Origin: JBCCQH01 sp039024435
Lineage (GTDB): Bacteria > Bacteroidota > Bacteroidia > J057 > JADKCL01
Assembly (NCBI GenBank): GCA_039024435.1
Contig: JBCCQH010000086.1
Span: 1-34,267 of the forward strand
DNA length: 34,267 nucleotides
Direction of reading: 5' to 3'
Part shown: positions 1 to 7,949 of the stretch, one piece after another
Numbering within the stretch: position 1 is the first letter of the stretch
Layout of the letters: every line of letters begins with the position of its first letter
Notes under the pieces: generated by a model
Databases searched by the model: none
The model's input: the letters and a program-made list of their open reading frames with translations, nothing else
Told to the model about the DNA's origin: nothing
Translations under genes and position numbers: made by a program

Positions 1-38
1 ACTCACTCTTGTGTTGTATTTAGTCAGACAAACGAAGC

Positions 39-68
39 GCGGCTGCGACATTTGACTGGCGCAGCCGC
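39..68 (-). terminator. Hairpin downstream of the 103-627 gene
   Basis: A perfect 9-base inverted repeat (39-47 GCGGCTGCG and 60-68 CGCAGCCGC, 12-base loop) lies 35 bases after the stop codon of the minus-strand gene ending at 103. On the minus strand it is followed by a moderately T-rich stretch rather than a clean T-run. Its place and strength suggest a transcription terminator, but a palindromic repeat cannot be excluded. Confidence 0.5.
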
Positions 69-102
69 AACTGCAATTAACATCAAAGATTCACTTCTTG
101 CA

Positions 103-627
103 TCAAAACGCCACTTTTATCCCAACGCCGGGGTCCAGTCCGTAAAAGACATTGCCCAGATCGGTAAACTCGACATTGGGTTTTACTTCAGCACTGATTG
201 CAATCGGTAGTAGAGGAATTTTCAATTCTACTCCTGCGACCGCATCCAGTCCAACCCCACGATTGCCGGGTGGGGGCACAACCGCAAAATTACCATTGAT
301 CGGGTCGTAGAATTCCCCCGCAAAGTAGTTCCAGCGGTAATGCGCGCCTACCCCACCGTAGATTTGCAGGGCTCGGATGCAGAAGAGAGAATGGCTGCTT
401 TGGACGGTGGCCCCGATGGCTGAACCGTAAGGATATAAGTTTAGGGTGCCTTCGATGGCGAGACCCTGCTTAGGGATGACTTTCAGCGCAATTCCGTTGG
501 TCATGCTCCCGGCCCGCCATCCAATCGCGACCCGATAGTTTTGGGCGTTGGCCGTTTGGAAGATCAGCAAACTCAGAAAGACAAAAGCGAGAAGGGCAAG
601 GCTATATTTGCGAATATTGAACTTCAT
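103..627 (-). CDS. Secreted, probably outer-membrane beta-barrel-like protein of unknown function
   Basis: The 174-residue product starts with a clear signal peptide (MKFNIRK, a hydrophobic stretch, then QTANAQ as the cleavage region). The remainder is rich in alternating hydrophobic and Gly/aromatic residues and ends in Phe (GVGIKVAF), as outer-membrane barrel strands often do. I chose ATG 627 because it starts exactly at the signal peptide; an in-frame upstream start at 666 would add 13 polar residues ahead of it. The gene is divergent from the SRPBCC gene at 829 and is followed by a hairpin. It has the general look of small outer-membrane beta-barrel proteins of Bacteroidota. I do not recognise a specific family, and no function can be assigned. 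It resembles in style, not clearly in sequence, the protein at 11547-12242. Confidence 0.75.
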   Translation of the reverse strand: MKFNIRKYSLALLAFVFLSLLIFQTANAQNYRVAIGWRAGSMTNGIALKVIPKQGLAIEGTLNLYPYGSAIGATVQSSHSLFCIRALQIYGGVGAHYRWNYFAGEFYDPINGNFAVVPPPGNRGVGLDAVAGVELKIPLLPIAISAEVKPNVEFTDLGNVFYGLDPGVGIKVAF

Positions 628-789
628 ATCGGTTATGATTGGGTGATAATTGTCGGTGATGCACAAAAAACAAAAGCCGTGCCAAACCCACTTTGGGAGG
701 AAGTCACCGTAAGGTTTGGGCGAAATGTATCTTGACCGATGCCGTAAAATTTGATACTTTCACAAATATTCTGCAGACGCGATCCCCAA

Positions 790-797
790 TAGTTTTG
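790..797 (+). promoter_or_regulatory. Bacteroidota -7 promoter motif upstream of the SRPBCC gene
   Basis: TAGTTTTG fits the TAnnTTTG -7 element used by the Bacteroidota primary sigma factor and lies 31 bases before the ATG at 829. I see no convincing -33 TTG at the usual spacing, so this is a tentative call. Confidence 0.35.
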
Positions 798-828
798 TTT
801 ATCAAAGTCATTTAAAATCAGCTCAGAT

Positions 829-1365
829 ATGATCGCATTGTACATTATAGGAGGAATCGCCATTGTTTTTGTCGTGCTTGCATTGTTAGCGCCCAAAGAG
901 ACTAAAATTCAGCGAGAAATCACCGTTTCTGCATCTCCCGGAGAGGTGTATGCGCATTTACGTTCATTGGAGACCTTTGTCCAGTGGTCCCCCTGGACTG
1001 ACCGTGACCCCAACTCAAAGATCACCTTCTCGGGTACCGACGGGCAAGTTGGCTCAAGGTACCATTGGAGTGGAAACCGTGAAGTCGGGGAGGGTGAGAT
1101 GGAAATCATGGATCTGGACCCGGGAAATAAAGTGGGAGTTGCACTCCGCTTCATGAAACCTTGGAAATCCACCGCCGACACCAATTTTCTGATCGACCCG
1201 CAAGGAGAAGGTGCCCAAATCACCTGGGCCTTTCGTTCGGAGAACAAATTGCCTTCGAGCATTTTTATGCTTTTCATGAACATGGACAAAATGCTCGGCA
1301 ACGATTTCGAAAAGGGATTGAAGAACTATAAAAGCATGGTCGAAGAGGGTTTGCCGACCTCTTGA
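829..1365 (+). CDS. SRPBCC-family (START-like) protein with an N-terminal membrane anchor
   Basis: The 178-residue protein has one N-terminal hydrophobic segment (about residues 2-20, ending LLAPKE). It then shows the START/SRPBCC pattern: an initial strand KIQREITVSASPGEVYAHL, the helix with FVQWSPWTDRDP, a GSRYHWSGN strand region, and a C-terminal amphipathic helix (GNDFEKGLKNYKSMVEE). This matches the polyketide-cyclase/dehydratase-like SRPBCC proteins that bind hydrophobic ligands; neither the ligand nor a reaction can be read from the sequence. It is transcribed alone on the plus strand and its TGA directly abuts the stop codon of the convergent acyltransferase gene, with no base between them. 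The family call is firm; the function is unknown. Confidence 0.85.
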   Translation: MIALYIIGGIAIVFVVLALLAPKETKIQREITVSASPGEVYAHLRSLETFVQWSPWTDRDPNSKITFSGTDGQVGSRYHWSGNREVGEGEMEIMDLDPGNKVGVALRFMKPWKSTADTNFLIDPQGEGAQITWAFRSENKLPSSIFMLFMNMDKMLGNDFEKGLKNYKSMVEEGLPTS

Positions 1366-2424
1366 TCAACGCAGCACTTGATTGATGCGCTTTTGTAGTA
1401 GTTGCTCGATCAGCCAGGAAAGTACAAGGATTAGTGGGGCGACCCACAGGAAATCCAGCCAGACATTCCCGAAAATCGGTCGGTATATGGCGAAGGCAAT
1501 AATTGGTAGATGAATGATATACAGCGCGTAAGAAACGGGGGCGAGCCAACGAAAGGGGCGCAAAGTCCAGCGGTATCCGGGAAATCCCAACTGGTACCAC
1601 ACCAGGCCCAAGATCAGGACCACGAATACACTGCTGAAATGACGGAATTCGATAAATGGACTCAATTCCAGGTGTTCTGTTCCCACCGAGCGCCAAGCTA
1701 GATATGCGGGGATCCCCCACGCCACCGTAAGTGTCCCCGTGGCAATGAAGGAGAAGATCTGCCTTTTTGCGGTGACGCGGCCCGATTCGAGATATTCCTG
1801 GGCGACCTCCCGGCCCGCCCACCACAAAATGAAATACCCCGCAAACAGCGAGATTTGATTCGGAAAGACCTGAAACGAAATGAATCCGGCGACTCCTAAA
1901 CCCAGGGCGATGCCGCGCTGTACAGCGATGCGTCCCCGCCCAATGACCATGGTGGCGAAGAACAGCATGTAAAACCACCATTCGTAGCTCAAGGACCACA
2001 AAGGGCTATTGCCCAGATAGGGATAAAACCAGCTTCCGGCGGAGTTTTTGTCCTGCAGCATAAAAAGATTGCCCAGCAACTCGTCCCATCGGGGATCGGT
2101 GGCTCCACCCTCTACGATTGATTTGAGGAGGTACCCGAGAGCCAAGACCAACAGAAATGGGGGATAAATGCGGCGAAAACGCTTGATGAAAAATCTGCGA
2201 AATGGCATTTCTGGCCGTCGCCCCAGGGAAGAGTAGTAAATCACGAAGCCGGACAAGACAAAAAAGACCAGCACTGCCAATTGTCCAAAGACAAAGTAGC
2301 GCCGCAGGAAGGCGAGGTCAGGATTCAGATGGACATAGTGGTGAAGAAAAACGTAAAAGGCCGCCAATCCGCGGATTGCTTCCAGTTTTTCCAATCGCCG
2401 AAATTGTTGCGCTTGTTGCGGCAC
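1366..2424 (-). CDS. Acyltransferase family 3 membrane protein
   Basis: The 352-residue integral membrane protein has about ten hydrophobic segments and the acyltransferase-3 (OafA/NodX-like) signature. LEAIRGLAAFYVFLHHY near the N terminus contains the expected His pair (residues 28-29), and VFFVLSGFVIYYSS follows. RRFFIKRFRRIYPPFLL matches the conserved RFxRIxP region. Such enzymes transfer acetyl or other acyl groups to surface sugars, lipids or antibiotics; the acceptor is unknown. The start is a GTG, five bases after a canonical TATCTTTG promoter octamer (2430-2437), so the transcript may be leaderless. It lies downstream of, and on the same strand as, the small Cys protein at 2505. The family assignment is strong; no glycan cluster lies beside it to suggest a substrate. 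Confidence 0.92.
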   Translation of the reverse strand: MPQQAQQFRRLEKLEAIRGLAAFYVFLHHYVHLNPDLAFLRRYFVFGQLAVLVFFVLSGFVIYYSSLGRRPEMPFRRFFIKRFRRIYPPFLLVLALGYLLKSIVEGGATDPRWDELLGNLFMLQDKNSAGSWFYPYLGNSPLWSLSYEWWFYMLFFATMVIGRGRIAVQRGIALGLGVAGFISFQVFPNQISLFAGYFILWWAGREVAQEYLESGRVTAKRQIFSFIATGTLTVAWGIPAYLAWRSVGTEHLELSPFIEFRHFSSVFVVLILGLVWYQLGFPGYRWTLRPFRWLAPVSYALYIIHLPIIAFAIYRPIFGNVWLDFLWVAPLILVLSWLIEQLLQKRINQVLR

Positions 2425-2429
2425 AGGGG

Positions 2430-2437
2430 CAAAGATA
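2430..2437 (-). promoter_or_regulatory. -7 promoter motif of the acyltransferase gene
   Basis: On the minus strand this reads TATCTTTG, a perfect TAnnTTTG element. Five bases separate it from the GTG start at 2424, so the expected transcription start falls at or next to the start codon. No -33 element at canonical spacing was found. Confidence 0.5.
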
Positions 2438-2504
2438 AATGTTTTACCGACTTTCTACCCGTCAATTTTCGAGGGGAAATTATGTTTGGTTGAGGCCGCG
2501 GTGA

Positions 2505-2702
2505 TTACTCGGAATCGCATGCATCACCATCCGATTCCCGCGTCAAAAAGCCGATACAAGCCAGCACGGGCTGGGGGCGGTACTTCGGAAATCGTACATC
2601 TTTTTTGCTTTTGGCGCACATAAAGAACACCGAACCGCGCTTGTTTTGAATGCGGCGCAGATGGGTACAGTGGTTGCACAGGCTTTGGGGGAATGGATCC
2701 AC
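2505..2702 (-). CDS. Small conserved Cys-containing protein of unknown function
   Basis: From GTG 2702 the product is 65 residues: a CxxC pair (LCNHCTHLRRI), FFMCAKSK, then RFPKYRPQPVLACIGF. I recall this arrangement (CxxC, a Cys before a Lys/Ser segment, the RFPKYPPxPVLxC tail) from short uncharacterised proteins in Bacteroidota and Planctomycetes, where the four Cys could bind a metal; that is recollection, not a search. The frame stays open to 2843, but the conserved part begins at FPQSLC and a TACCTTTG promoter motif (2707-2714) lies just before GTG 2702. The longer form would also run across the 5' region of the divergent gene at 2852. I therefore prefer the short form. TTG 2720 is another possible start. 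Confidence 0.6.
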   Translation of the reverse strand: MDPFPQSLCNHCTHLRRIQNKRGSVFFMCAKSKKDVRFPKYRPQPVLACIGFLTRESDGDACDSE

Positions 2703-2706
2703 TTCA

Positions 2707-2714
2707 CAAAGGTA
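2707..2714 (-). promoter_or_regulatory. -7 promoter motif of the small Cys protein gene
   Basis: Read on the minus strand this is TACCTTTG, followed by TG, the common Bacteroidota form. It is four bases ahead of GTG 2702, supports that start and implies a leaderless message. No -33 element was identified. Confidence 0.4.
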
Positions 2715-2851
2715 CGCCAATCGTTCGGAAGCTGGGAGTAGGGTTGAGCCCGAGAGGCTCGAGTAGCGCGCATATTTTCCCGAAAAATGCGGGACTTTTA
2801 ATTTTCCTTCTGATTCCGGAAATTTGGGTAGCAAAACGAACATCAGTTAGT

Positions 2852-4051
2852 ATGAAATTGCTGGAAGTCAAGCTGGAAGACAAAAAGGCCGTCCGCCGCT
2901 TCCTGGAAGTGCCGGCCATGATTTACCGGGATGATCCCCACTGGATTCGCCCATTGGACCAGGATATCGAGCGGGTCTTCGATCCGAAAAAGAACAAGTT
3001 CTGGCGCCATGGAACCGCCATTCGCTGGATTCTGGTGGATGACCGGGGTGCGGACATCGGGCGGGTGGCCGCATTTATCAATGAGCGCACTGCCAAAACC
3101 GAAAAACAGCCCACCGGTGGGATGGGCTTTTTCGAGTGCATCCACGATGCCCCCGCCGCCAATCTGCTGTTTGATGCTTGTCGGGAATGGCTGGTGGCCC
3201 AAGGCATGGAGGCCATGGATGGCCCGGTAAATTTTGGCGAGCGCGATGCTTGGTGGGGACTTTTGGTGGAAGGTCGCCACGAACCGGTGTACCAGATGAA
3301 CTACCAACCGGCTTACTACCAAGCCCTATTTGAGCAGTACGGTTTTCAATTGTACTTCAAGCAATTTGTCTTCTACCGAAATATCCAAGATCCAGTCCAT
3401 GCCAAGTTCCTCAAAAAGTACGATGACCTGATCCAAGATCCGGGTTACCACTTTAAAATTGCGGACAAGCGCCAATTGGAAAAGTTTGCCGAAGACTTTC
3501 GCACCATCTACAACAATGCCTGGGGCGGGCATGACAATTTTAAAATGATGCGTCCCGAGCAGTCCCGCAACATCATGCGAAAGCTCAAGCCGATTTTGGC
3601 CCCGGAACTGGCCATCTTTGGCTACTACCATGAGGAGCCGGTAGGCTTTTTCATCATGATTCCCGACATGAACCAGATCTTCAAGAAATTCAACGGTAAG
3701 TTTGGATTGTGGCAAAAGTTGCGGACGTGGTGGATGCTGCGGCGGAAAAGTACCACAAAATGCTACGGCATTGTGTTTGGGGTGGTGCGCAATCACCAGA
3801 GCAAGGGTGTTGATGGTGGGCTGATCACTGCAGCTTCACATTGGCTTCACCCCCAAGGCCATTGGGACCACATGGAGATGACCTGGATCGGCGATTTCAA
3901 TCCCAAAATGATCAACGTGGCCACCGGAATCGGCGGAGAGGTATACAAGACCTACCACACCTTGCGTTATCTATTTGACCGGGAAAAGCCCTTTGAGCGG
4001 CATCCCATCATCGGAGGAGAGTCTGAAGCGGCGTCAGATCAAAATGTATAA
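2852..4051 (+). CDS. GNAT-like (acyl-CoA N-acyltransferase fold) protein
   Basis: The 399-residue protein begins MKLLEVKLEDKKAVRRFLEV and continues with PAMIYRDDPHWIRPLDQD. This opening (a short strand, then PxxxYxxDPxWxxPL) is typical of a family of roughly 380-400-residue proteins in Bacteroidota annotated as GNAT-like or hypothetical. Later segments GYYHEEPVGFFIMIPDMNQ and YGIVFGVVRNHQSKGVDGGLI look like the GNAT core strand and the acetyl-CoA-binding loop region. The acceptor is unknown. An in-frame start exists at 2693, but the extra 53 residues look non-coding and overlap the divergent small gene, so ATG 2852 is preferred. The 3' end overlaps the convergent gene at 4039 by 13 bases. Confidence 0.8.
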   Translation: MKLLEVKLEDKKAVRRFLEVPAMIYRDDPHWIRPLDQDIERVFDPKKNKFWRHGTAIRWILVDDRGADIGRVAAFINERTAKTEKQPTGGMGFFECIHDAPAANLLFDACREWLVAQGMEAMDGPVNFGERDAWWGLLVEGRHEPVYQMNYQPAYYQALFEQYGFQLYFKQFVFYRNIQDPVHAKFLKKYDDLIQDPGYHFKIADKRQLEKFAEDFRTIYNNAWGGHDNFKMMRPEQSRNIMRKLKPILAPELAIFGYYHEEPVGFFIMIPDMNQIFKKFNGKFGLWQKLRTWWMLRRKSTTKCYGIVFGVVRNHQSKGVDGGLITAASHWLHPQGHWDHMEMTWIGDFNPKMINVATGIGGEVYKTYHTLRYLFDREKPFERHPIIGGESEAASDQNV

Positions 4052-4695
4052 TTCTCTACGCTTGGGGGACGCTCGACCCCGGGCTTGAGCTTGGGATCGG
4101 GAATGGGCTCCCCGGCGGTAATTTGCAGCGGAATGAGTCCGGCCCAGATATCCAACGCATAATCAGCTGCTTCGTCCCCGGGCGGTCCGGTGCGGATTTT
4201 TGCCGCTCCCTCGATGATAGGAACGGCAAGAACCATCGTTGCTTTCATTTCTTTAGCGCTGGGGAGACGCGCTTCCTCCCAACGACCGGGCAGCAGACGG
4301 TTCGTGAGCACTTCCAAGGCCTGCCGGCGTTCGGCTTGCGATTCAATGCGTGCTGCGCGACCGTAAATCACCGCTGAGCGATAATTGGCGGAATGGTGAA
4401 ATACTGACCGGGCCGCGACGATGGCATCGAGGTGGGTGACCGCCAAGCTGAGTTCCGCCCCATCCCGCAGCGCCATCATCAAGCGACTTTTGCTCGAACC
4501 ATGCAGCAATATGCGGTCTCCCTCGCGGGCGTAAAACGTAGGAATAATCGCCGGACTGCCCTGATGGACAAAAGCGATGTGGCACAGGATGTGGGCGTCG
4601 AGAATCGCATCGAGGGTCGCCCGGTCGTAATGGCCCCGTTTGGGAACCCGCCGGATGCGGGTGCGGTCAGTCGACAAGGAATCGGATGCTTTCAT
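4039..4695 (-). CDS. Pyridoxamine 5'-phosphate oxidase-fold flavin-nucleotide-binding protein
   Basis: The 218-residue protein matches the Pyridox_ox_2/NimA-like split-barrel family. RIRRVPKRGHYDRATLDAIL leads into the barrel, followed by HIAFVHQGSPAIIPTFYAREGDRILLHGS, where the strand pair and the LLHGSSKSR flavin-phosphate contact region are recognisable. HSANYRSAVIYGRAARI and a C-terminal region with KIRTGPPGDEAADYALDIWAG complete the usual pattern. Such proteins bind FMN, FAD or F420 and have unclear substrates. It lies 36 bases after pdeM on the same strand, so it may be the third gene of the helicase transcript. However, a promoter-like TATCTTTC sits three bases before its ATG (4699-4706), so it may be transcribed on its own. 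Its 3' end overlaps the convergent GNAT-like gene. Confidence 0.88.
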   Translation of the reverse strand: MKASDSLSTDRTRIRRVPKRGHYDRATLDAILDAHILCHIAFVHQGSPAIIPTFYAREGDRILLHGSSKSRLMMALRDGAELSLAVTHLDAIVAARSVFHHSANYRSAVIYGRAARIESQAERRQALEVLTNRLLPGRWEEARLPSAKEMKATMVLAVPIIEGAAKIRTGPPGDEAADYALDIWAGLIPLQITAGEPIPDPKLKPGVERPPSVENYTF

Positions 4696-4731
4696 GCGGA
4701 AAGATATTGAAATTCGTGGGAATTTCTCTTT

Positions 4732-5370
4732 TCAAAACCCGACGACCCGGTCCTCTGCAATCACGAACACTCGGTCACCCGCTTTGGGCTGGACAATGGC
4801 GCTGCCCGTAAACGCGCCGAACGCCGGCAGAATCATCCCCGTTCCGTTGCAATAAAAACAAGGAAGCTTGGCGCTTTGCCGGCCACGACCGCGCAGCATG
4901 ACGGCTGGATGTAGGTGCCCCGCCATCCACGTTTGGGATTCCGCCTCCGGAGGGTGGTGGTAAAAGACAAACGGGTCGACGGTCCAGGGCTCCGGTACGA
5001 CGTGCAAGCCCAGATCGGCGTAGGTGCCGGGCCGCAAGATGTCGTGGTTGCCGCGCACCAGAGTGAGTTCGACTTGAGGGTGGCCGTCCGCCCAATCGCG
5101 GAACGCCGCTACCTCCGCATTGTGGAGACTGTGGAACAGGTCGCCGAGAAACAGGACCCGCTCCGGTTGCCACTCCTCGATCAGCGATTGCAGCCGCGTA
5201 AAATTTGGGAAAGCGGCTGCCTCGGGAACCAGCATTCCGTGCCGCCGAAAGTGACTGACCTTTCCCAGGTGCAGATCGGCCATGATCAGCCAGCGCTGAG
5301 CTGGCCACCAGACCGCACGTTTCGGCAGCAGCACCAAGGCTTCTCCGGCAAAGGCAAAGGTCGCATTCAT
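4732..5370 (-). CDS. pdeM: Ligase-associated DNA damage response endonuclease PdeM
   Basis: The 212-residue calcineurin-like metallophosphoesterase carries all expected metal motifs: DLHLGK (D32, H34), GDLFH (76-80), GNHD (107-110), the HH pair at 138-139 and GHLH (151-154). Its length and order fit PdeM, the nuclease repeatedly found with an Lhr-type helicase, a metallo-beta-lactamase-fold exonuclease and an ATP-dependent DNA ligase. The enzyme is thought to process DNA ends in the cytoplasm. Its ATG overlaps the helicase stop by four bases (5367-5370), which shows tight translational coupling. The ligase and exonuclease genes are not in this window. The C terminus ends shortly after GDRVFVIAEDRVVGF with no extra domain. 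Confidence 0.93.
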   Translation of the reverse strand: MNATFAFAGEALVLLPKRAVWWPAQRWLIMADLHLGKVSHFRRHGMLVPEAAAFPNFTRLQSLIEEWQPERVLFLGDLFHSLHNAEVAAFRDWADGHPQVELTLVRGNHDILRPGTYADLGLHVVPEPWTVDPFVFYHHPPEAESQTWMAGHLHPAVMLRGRGRQSAKLPCFYCNGTGMILPAFGAFTGSAIVQPKAGDRVFVIAEDRVVGF

Positions 5371-7820
5371 CGGGCAAATTGCAGTTGCATGCGTTCGATT
5401 CGGTCACTCAGCTTTTCGGAGCTGAGGCGCTGCCGCAGCCGATCCACGATGATGGGAAAGGCCATCGGCGTAGGGCGCTCGGGAAAGGTAATGAACAACT
5501 GATCGTTGGTCATCCGCTCCAAGGCCTCCCGGATCCGGATTTCTTCGAGCTGATCGGTAAAGACCTCCTCATAAGCCTGTTGGAGGAGGAGATTGCCGGG
5601 TTCATGCTCGGAAAAGACGTCGAAAAAAAGTTTGGAAGAAGCTTGCAAATGCTTGTCCGTGATACTTTTACCCGGATATCCCTGGAATACCAGCCCCGCA
5701 ATCGCGGCAATGTCCCGAAAGCGCCGCCGGGCCAACTCCGTGGAATTGACACTCGCACGCAGGTCTTCGTCCAGGTGCTCGGTCGTGAAGAGGTCATTGT
5801 CGAGGGCCTCTTCCAGTGGAATCGGCTTTTCGGATAACAACTCAAATCCATAATCGTTGACCGCAATCGAAAATGAAATTGGTTGCAAGAGGCTCATGCG
5901 GTAAGCGATCAGGGCCCCAATCGCTTCGTGGACATAGTAGCCTTCAAACGGATAAATGCAGCAATGGTGACCCTCGCGGCTGCTGAATAGTTCCACCAGG
6001 ACCTCCTTTTCCGAGGGCAATCCCGAGCGTTGGGCCTGAAATTCCAGCAAGGGGCGGATTTTTTCGATTTCCGGGTCCGAACGGTCCCCGGCGGCGGCTT
6101 CGCTGATCTTGCGCCGCAATACCTCGGACAATCGGCTGGAAAAGGACATGCGCCCGCCCAACCAGGCCGGAACGCGACCGTTTTTCTGTTTGGTCCGGCG
6201 CACGAGCACCTGCATTTCCTTGATCTTCACGAATTCCAGGTTCCGCCCCGCGAACCAGATTACGTCCCCTGGGGTGAGCTTGCTCACAAAGTACTCCTCG
6301 ATGGTCCCCAGGTAGCCTCCAGTCATGTATTTTACCTTCATTACCGCATCGCTGACGATGGTGCCCATTGAGAGGCGGTGGCGACGGGCGATGCGCTTGT
6401 CGTTGACTTGGTAGACCCCATCCTCGACCTCGACTTTGCGGTACTGCTCGTAGGCGTACAAGCTCTCACCACCGGTCGTCACGAAGTCGAGCAGCCAGAT
6501 CCACTCCGAATCGGAGAGGGAGGCAAAGGCGTGGGTGGAGCGCACCTCTTCGATCAGAACCCCGGGGCGGAAGCCATCGGAAATCGCCAGCGTGACCAGG
6601 TATTGTACGAGCACGTCAAAACTCCGGATCATGGGCCGCCGGGCTTCCAGGTGGTTTTCCTCGATGGCATCCCGCAAAGCCGCACCCTCGATCAATTCCA
6701 GGGAGTGGGTCGGCACAAACCAAATCCGACTGGTCGCCCCCGGTTGGTGCCCGCTGCGTCCGGCCCGTTGCATGAAGCGTGCCACCCCCTTGGGACTGCC
6801 GACCTGGATGATCGTTTCCACCGGGGCAAAGTCTACGCCCAGGTCAAGGCTGGACGTACACACCACCGCCTTGAGCTTCTCGTGGCGCAGGGCATCCTCG
6901 GTCCATTCCCGCAGTTCGCGGCTGATCGACCCGTGGTGCATGGCCATGATCCCGGCCAGTTCCGGCGCGGCGGCCAGCAATTGCTGGTACCAAATTTCCG
7001 CCTGGGCCCGCGTATTGGTGAAGACCAGCGAACTGCGGCTCTGCATGATGATCGGAATCACCTTCGGCAGCAATTTAACCCCAAGGTGACCGCTCCAGGG
7101 AAACTTTTCGATTTCGTCCGGCATGACCGAGCGCAGTTCGATCTTCTTTTTTTTGTGGTAGCGGACCACGGCGACCTGGTCCTGAGCGGGGCCACTGCCC
7201 AGGAATACATCCAGGGCTTCATCCAGATTGCCAATGGTCGCCGAGATGGCCCAACTGCGGAGTTCGGGACAAATGGCCCGCAGCCGCGACAACCCCAGTT
7301 CAACCTGGACCCCCCGCTTTGATCCGATCAGCTCGTGCCACTCATCGACTACGACCGCGCGCAAGGTTTTGAGCCGTTCAGCGTAGCCCTTGTTCGCCAG
7401 CATCACGTGCAGGCTTTCCGGGGTAGTGATCAGGAATTCAGGCATCCGCCGATTTTGGCGCTGACGCACATTAGAGGGGGTGTCCCCGGTCCGGGTTTCC
7501 ACCCGCCATTCTTCGAGGCCCATGCCCCGGCAGGCGCGGCCGATGGCCTGTTCGATTTCCTTCGACAAGGCGCGCAGCGGAGTAATCCAGATGCATTGGA
7601 GGCCAGGACCGCGCTTGGCCGGCTTGCGTTGGGGATGGCGCTTGAAATATTCCAAAAGAATGCCCAGCGCCAGCGCGTAGGTTTTTCCGCTACCCGTAGG
7701 GGCGTTGAGTAGCCCGTGCTTGCCCGCGAGGTAAGCACGCCAGGTTTCTTTCTGAAAAGGAAATGGTTTCCACTCCTGGTCGCGCATCCAATCGACCGCC
7801 GGTTGCAAGGCTTCGCTCAT
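5367..7820 (-). CDS. Ligase-associated DNA damage response DEXH-box helicase (Lhr family)
   Basis: The 817-residue superfamily 2 helicase has Walker A NAPTGSGKTYAL (39-50), motif II DEWH (159-162), motif III SATIG and the motif VI block MQRAGRSGHQPG. A long Lhr-type C-terminal region follows (winged-helix and DUF4145-type segments around PGDVIWFAGRNLEFV). The length agrees with the ligase-associated Lhr subfamily (about 800-850 residues) rather than the 1,400-1,500-residue Lhr of actinobacteria. It probably translocates 3'-5' on DNA during repair together with PdeM, whose gene overlaps its stop codon. Usual partners LigD-like ligase and exonuclease are missing nearby. A promoter-like TAGGTTTA lies six bases before the ATG (7827-7834). 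A long open frame on the opposite strand (6378-7322) is a shadow of its GC-rich codons. Confidence 0.94.
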   Translation of the reverse strand: MSEALQPAVDWMRDQEWKPFPFQKETWRAYLAGKHGLLNAPTGSGKTYALALGILLEYFKRHPQRKPAKRGPGLQCIWITPLRALSKEIEQAIGRACRGMGLEEWRVETRTGDTPSNVRQRQNRRMPEFLITTPESLHVMLANKGYAERLKTLRAVVVDEWHELIGSKRGVQVELGLSRLRAICPELRSWAISATIGNLDEALDVFLGSGPAQDQVAVVRYHKKKKIELRSVMPDEIEKFPWSGHLGVKLLPKVIPIIMQSRSSLVFTNTRAQAEIWYQQLLAAAPELAGIMAMHHGSISRELREWTEDALRHEKLKAVVCTSSLDLGVDFAPVETIIQVGSPKGVARFMQRAGRSGHQPGATSRIWFVPTHSLELIEGAALRDAIEENHLEARRPMIRSFDVLVQYLVTLAISDGFRPGVLIEEVRSTHAFASLSDSEWIWLLDFVTTGGESLYAYEQYRKVEVEDGVYQVNDKRIARRHRLSMGTIVSDAVMKVKYMTGGYLGTIEEYFVSKLTPGDVIWFAGRNLEFVKIKEMQVLVRRTKQKNGRVPAWLGGRMSFSSRLSEVLRRKISEAAAGDRSDPEIEKIRPLLEFQAQRSGLPSEKEVLVELFSSREGHHCCIYPFEGYYVHEAIGALIAYRMSLLQPISFSIAVNDYGFELLSEKPIPLEEALDNDLFTTEHLDEDLRASVNSTELARRRFRDIAAIAGLVFQGYPGKSITDKHLQASSKLFFDVFSEHEPGNLLLQQAYEEVFTDQLEEIRIREALERMTNDQLFITFPERPTPMAFPIIVDRLRQRLSSEKLSDRIERMQLQFAR

Positions 7821-7888
7821 GGAGGATAAACCTAAGGGCGCCGGTAAATGTTGGGTGGAGCGGTGGCTCTTTTTCGGAGCGGGATCAA

Positions 7889-7935
7889 GGTCCGTACATC
7901 GGGGGCAATCGCTGATCGCCCCCGATGTACGGACC
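7889..7935. terminator. Long perfect palindrome between Uma2 and helicase genes
   Basis: An 18-base perfect inverted repeat (7889-7906 and 7918-7935, arms GGTCCGTACATCGGGGGC) surrounds an 11-base loop. It lies 14 bases beyond the stop codon of the intact Uma2 gene and about 70 bases ahead of the helicase start. The stem is strong enough to act as a terminator for the Uma2 gene, but there is no T-run on either side. It may instead be a palindromic site or a remnant of a mobile repeat. Confidence 0.5.
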
Positions 7936-7949
7936 CACCGTCCGCCGTG

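Noticed and set aside
6378..7322. Plus-strand open frame of 314 codons
   Set aside because: It lies wholly opposite the Lhr-type helicase, whose motifs are unambiguous; it is a by-product of GC-rich codons.
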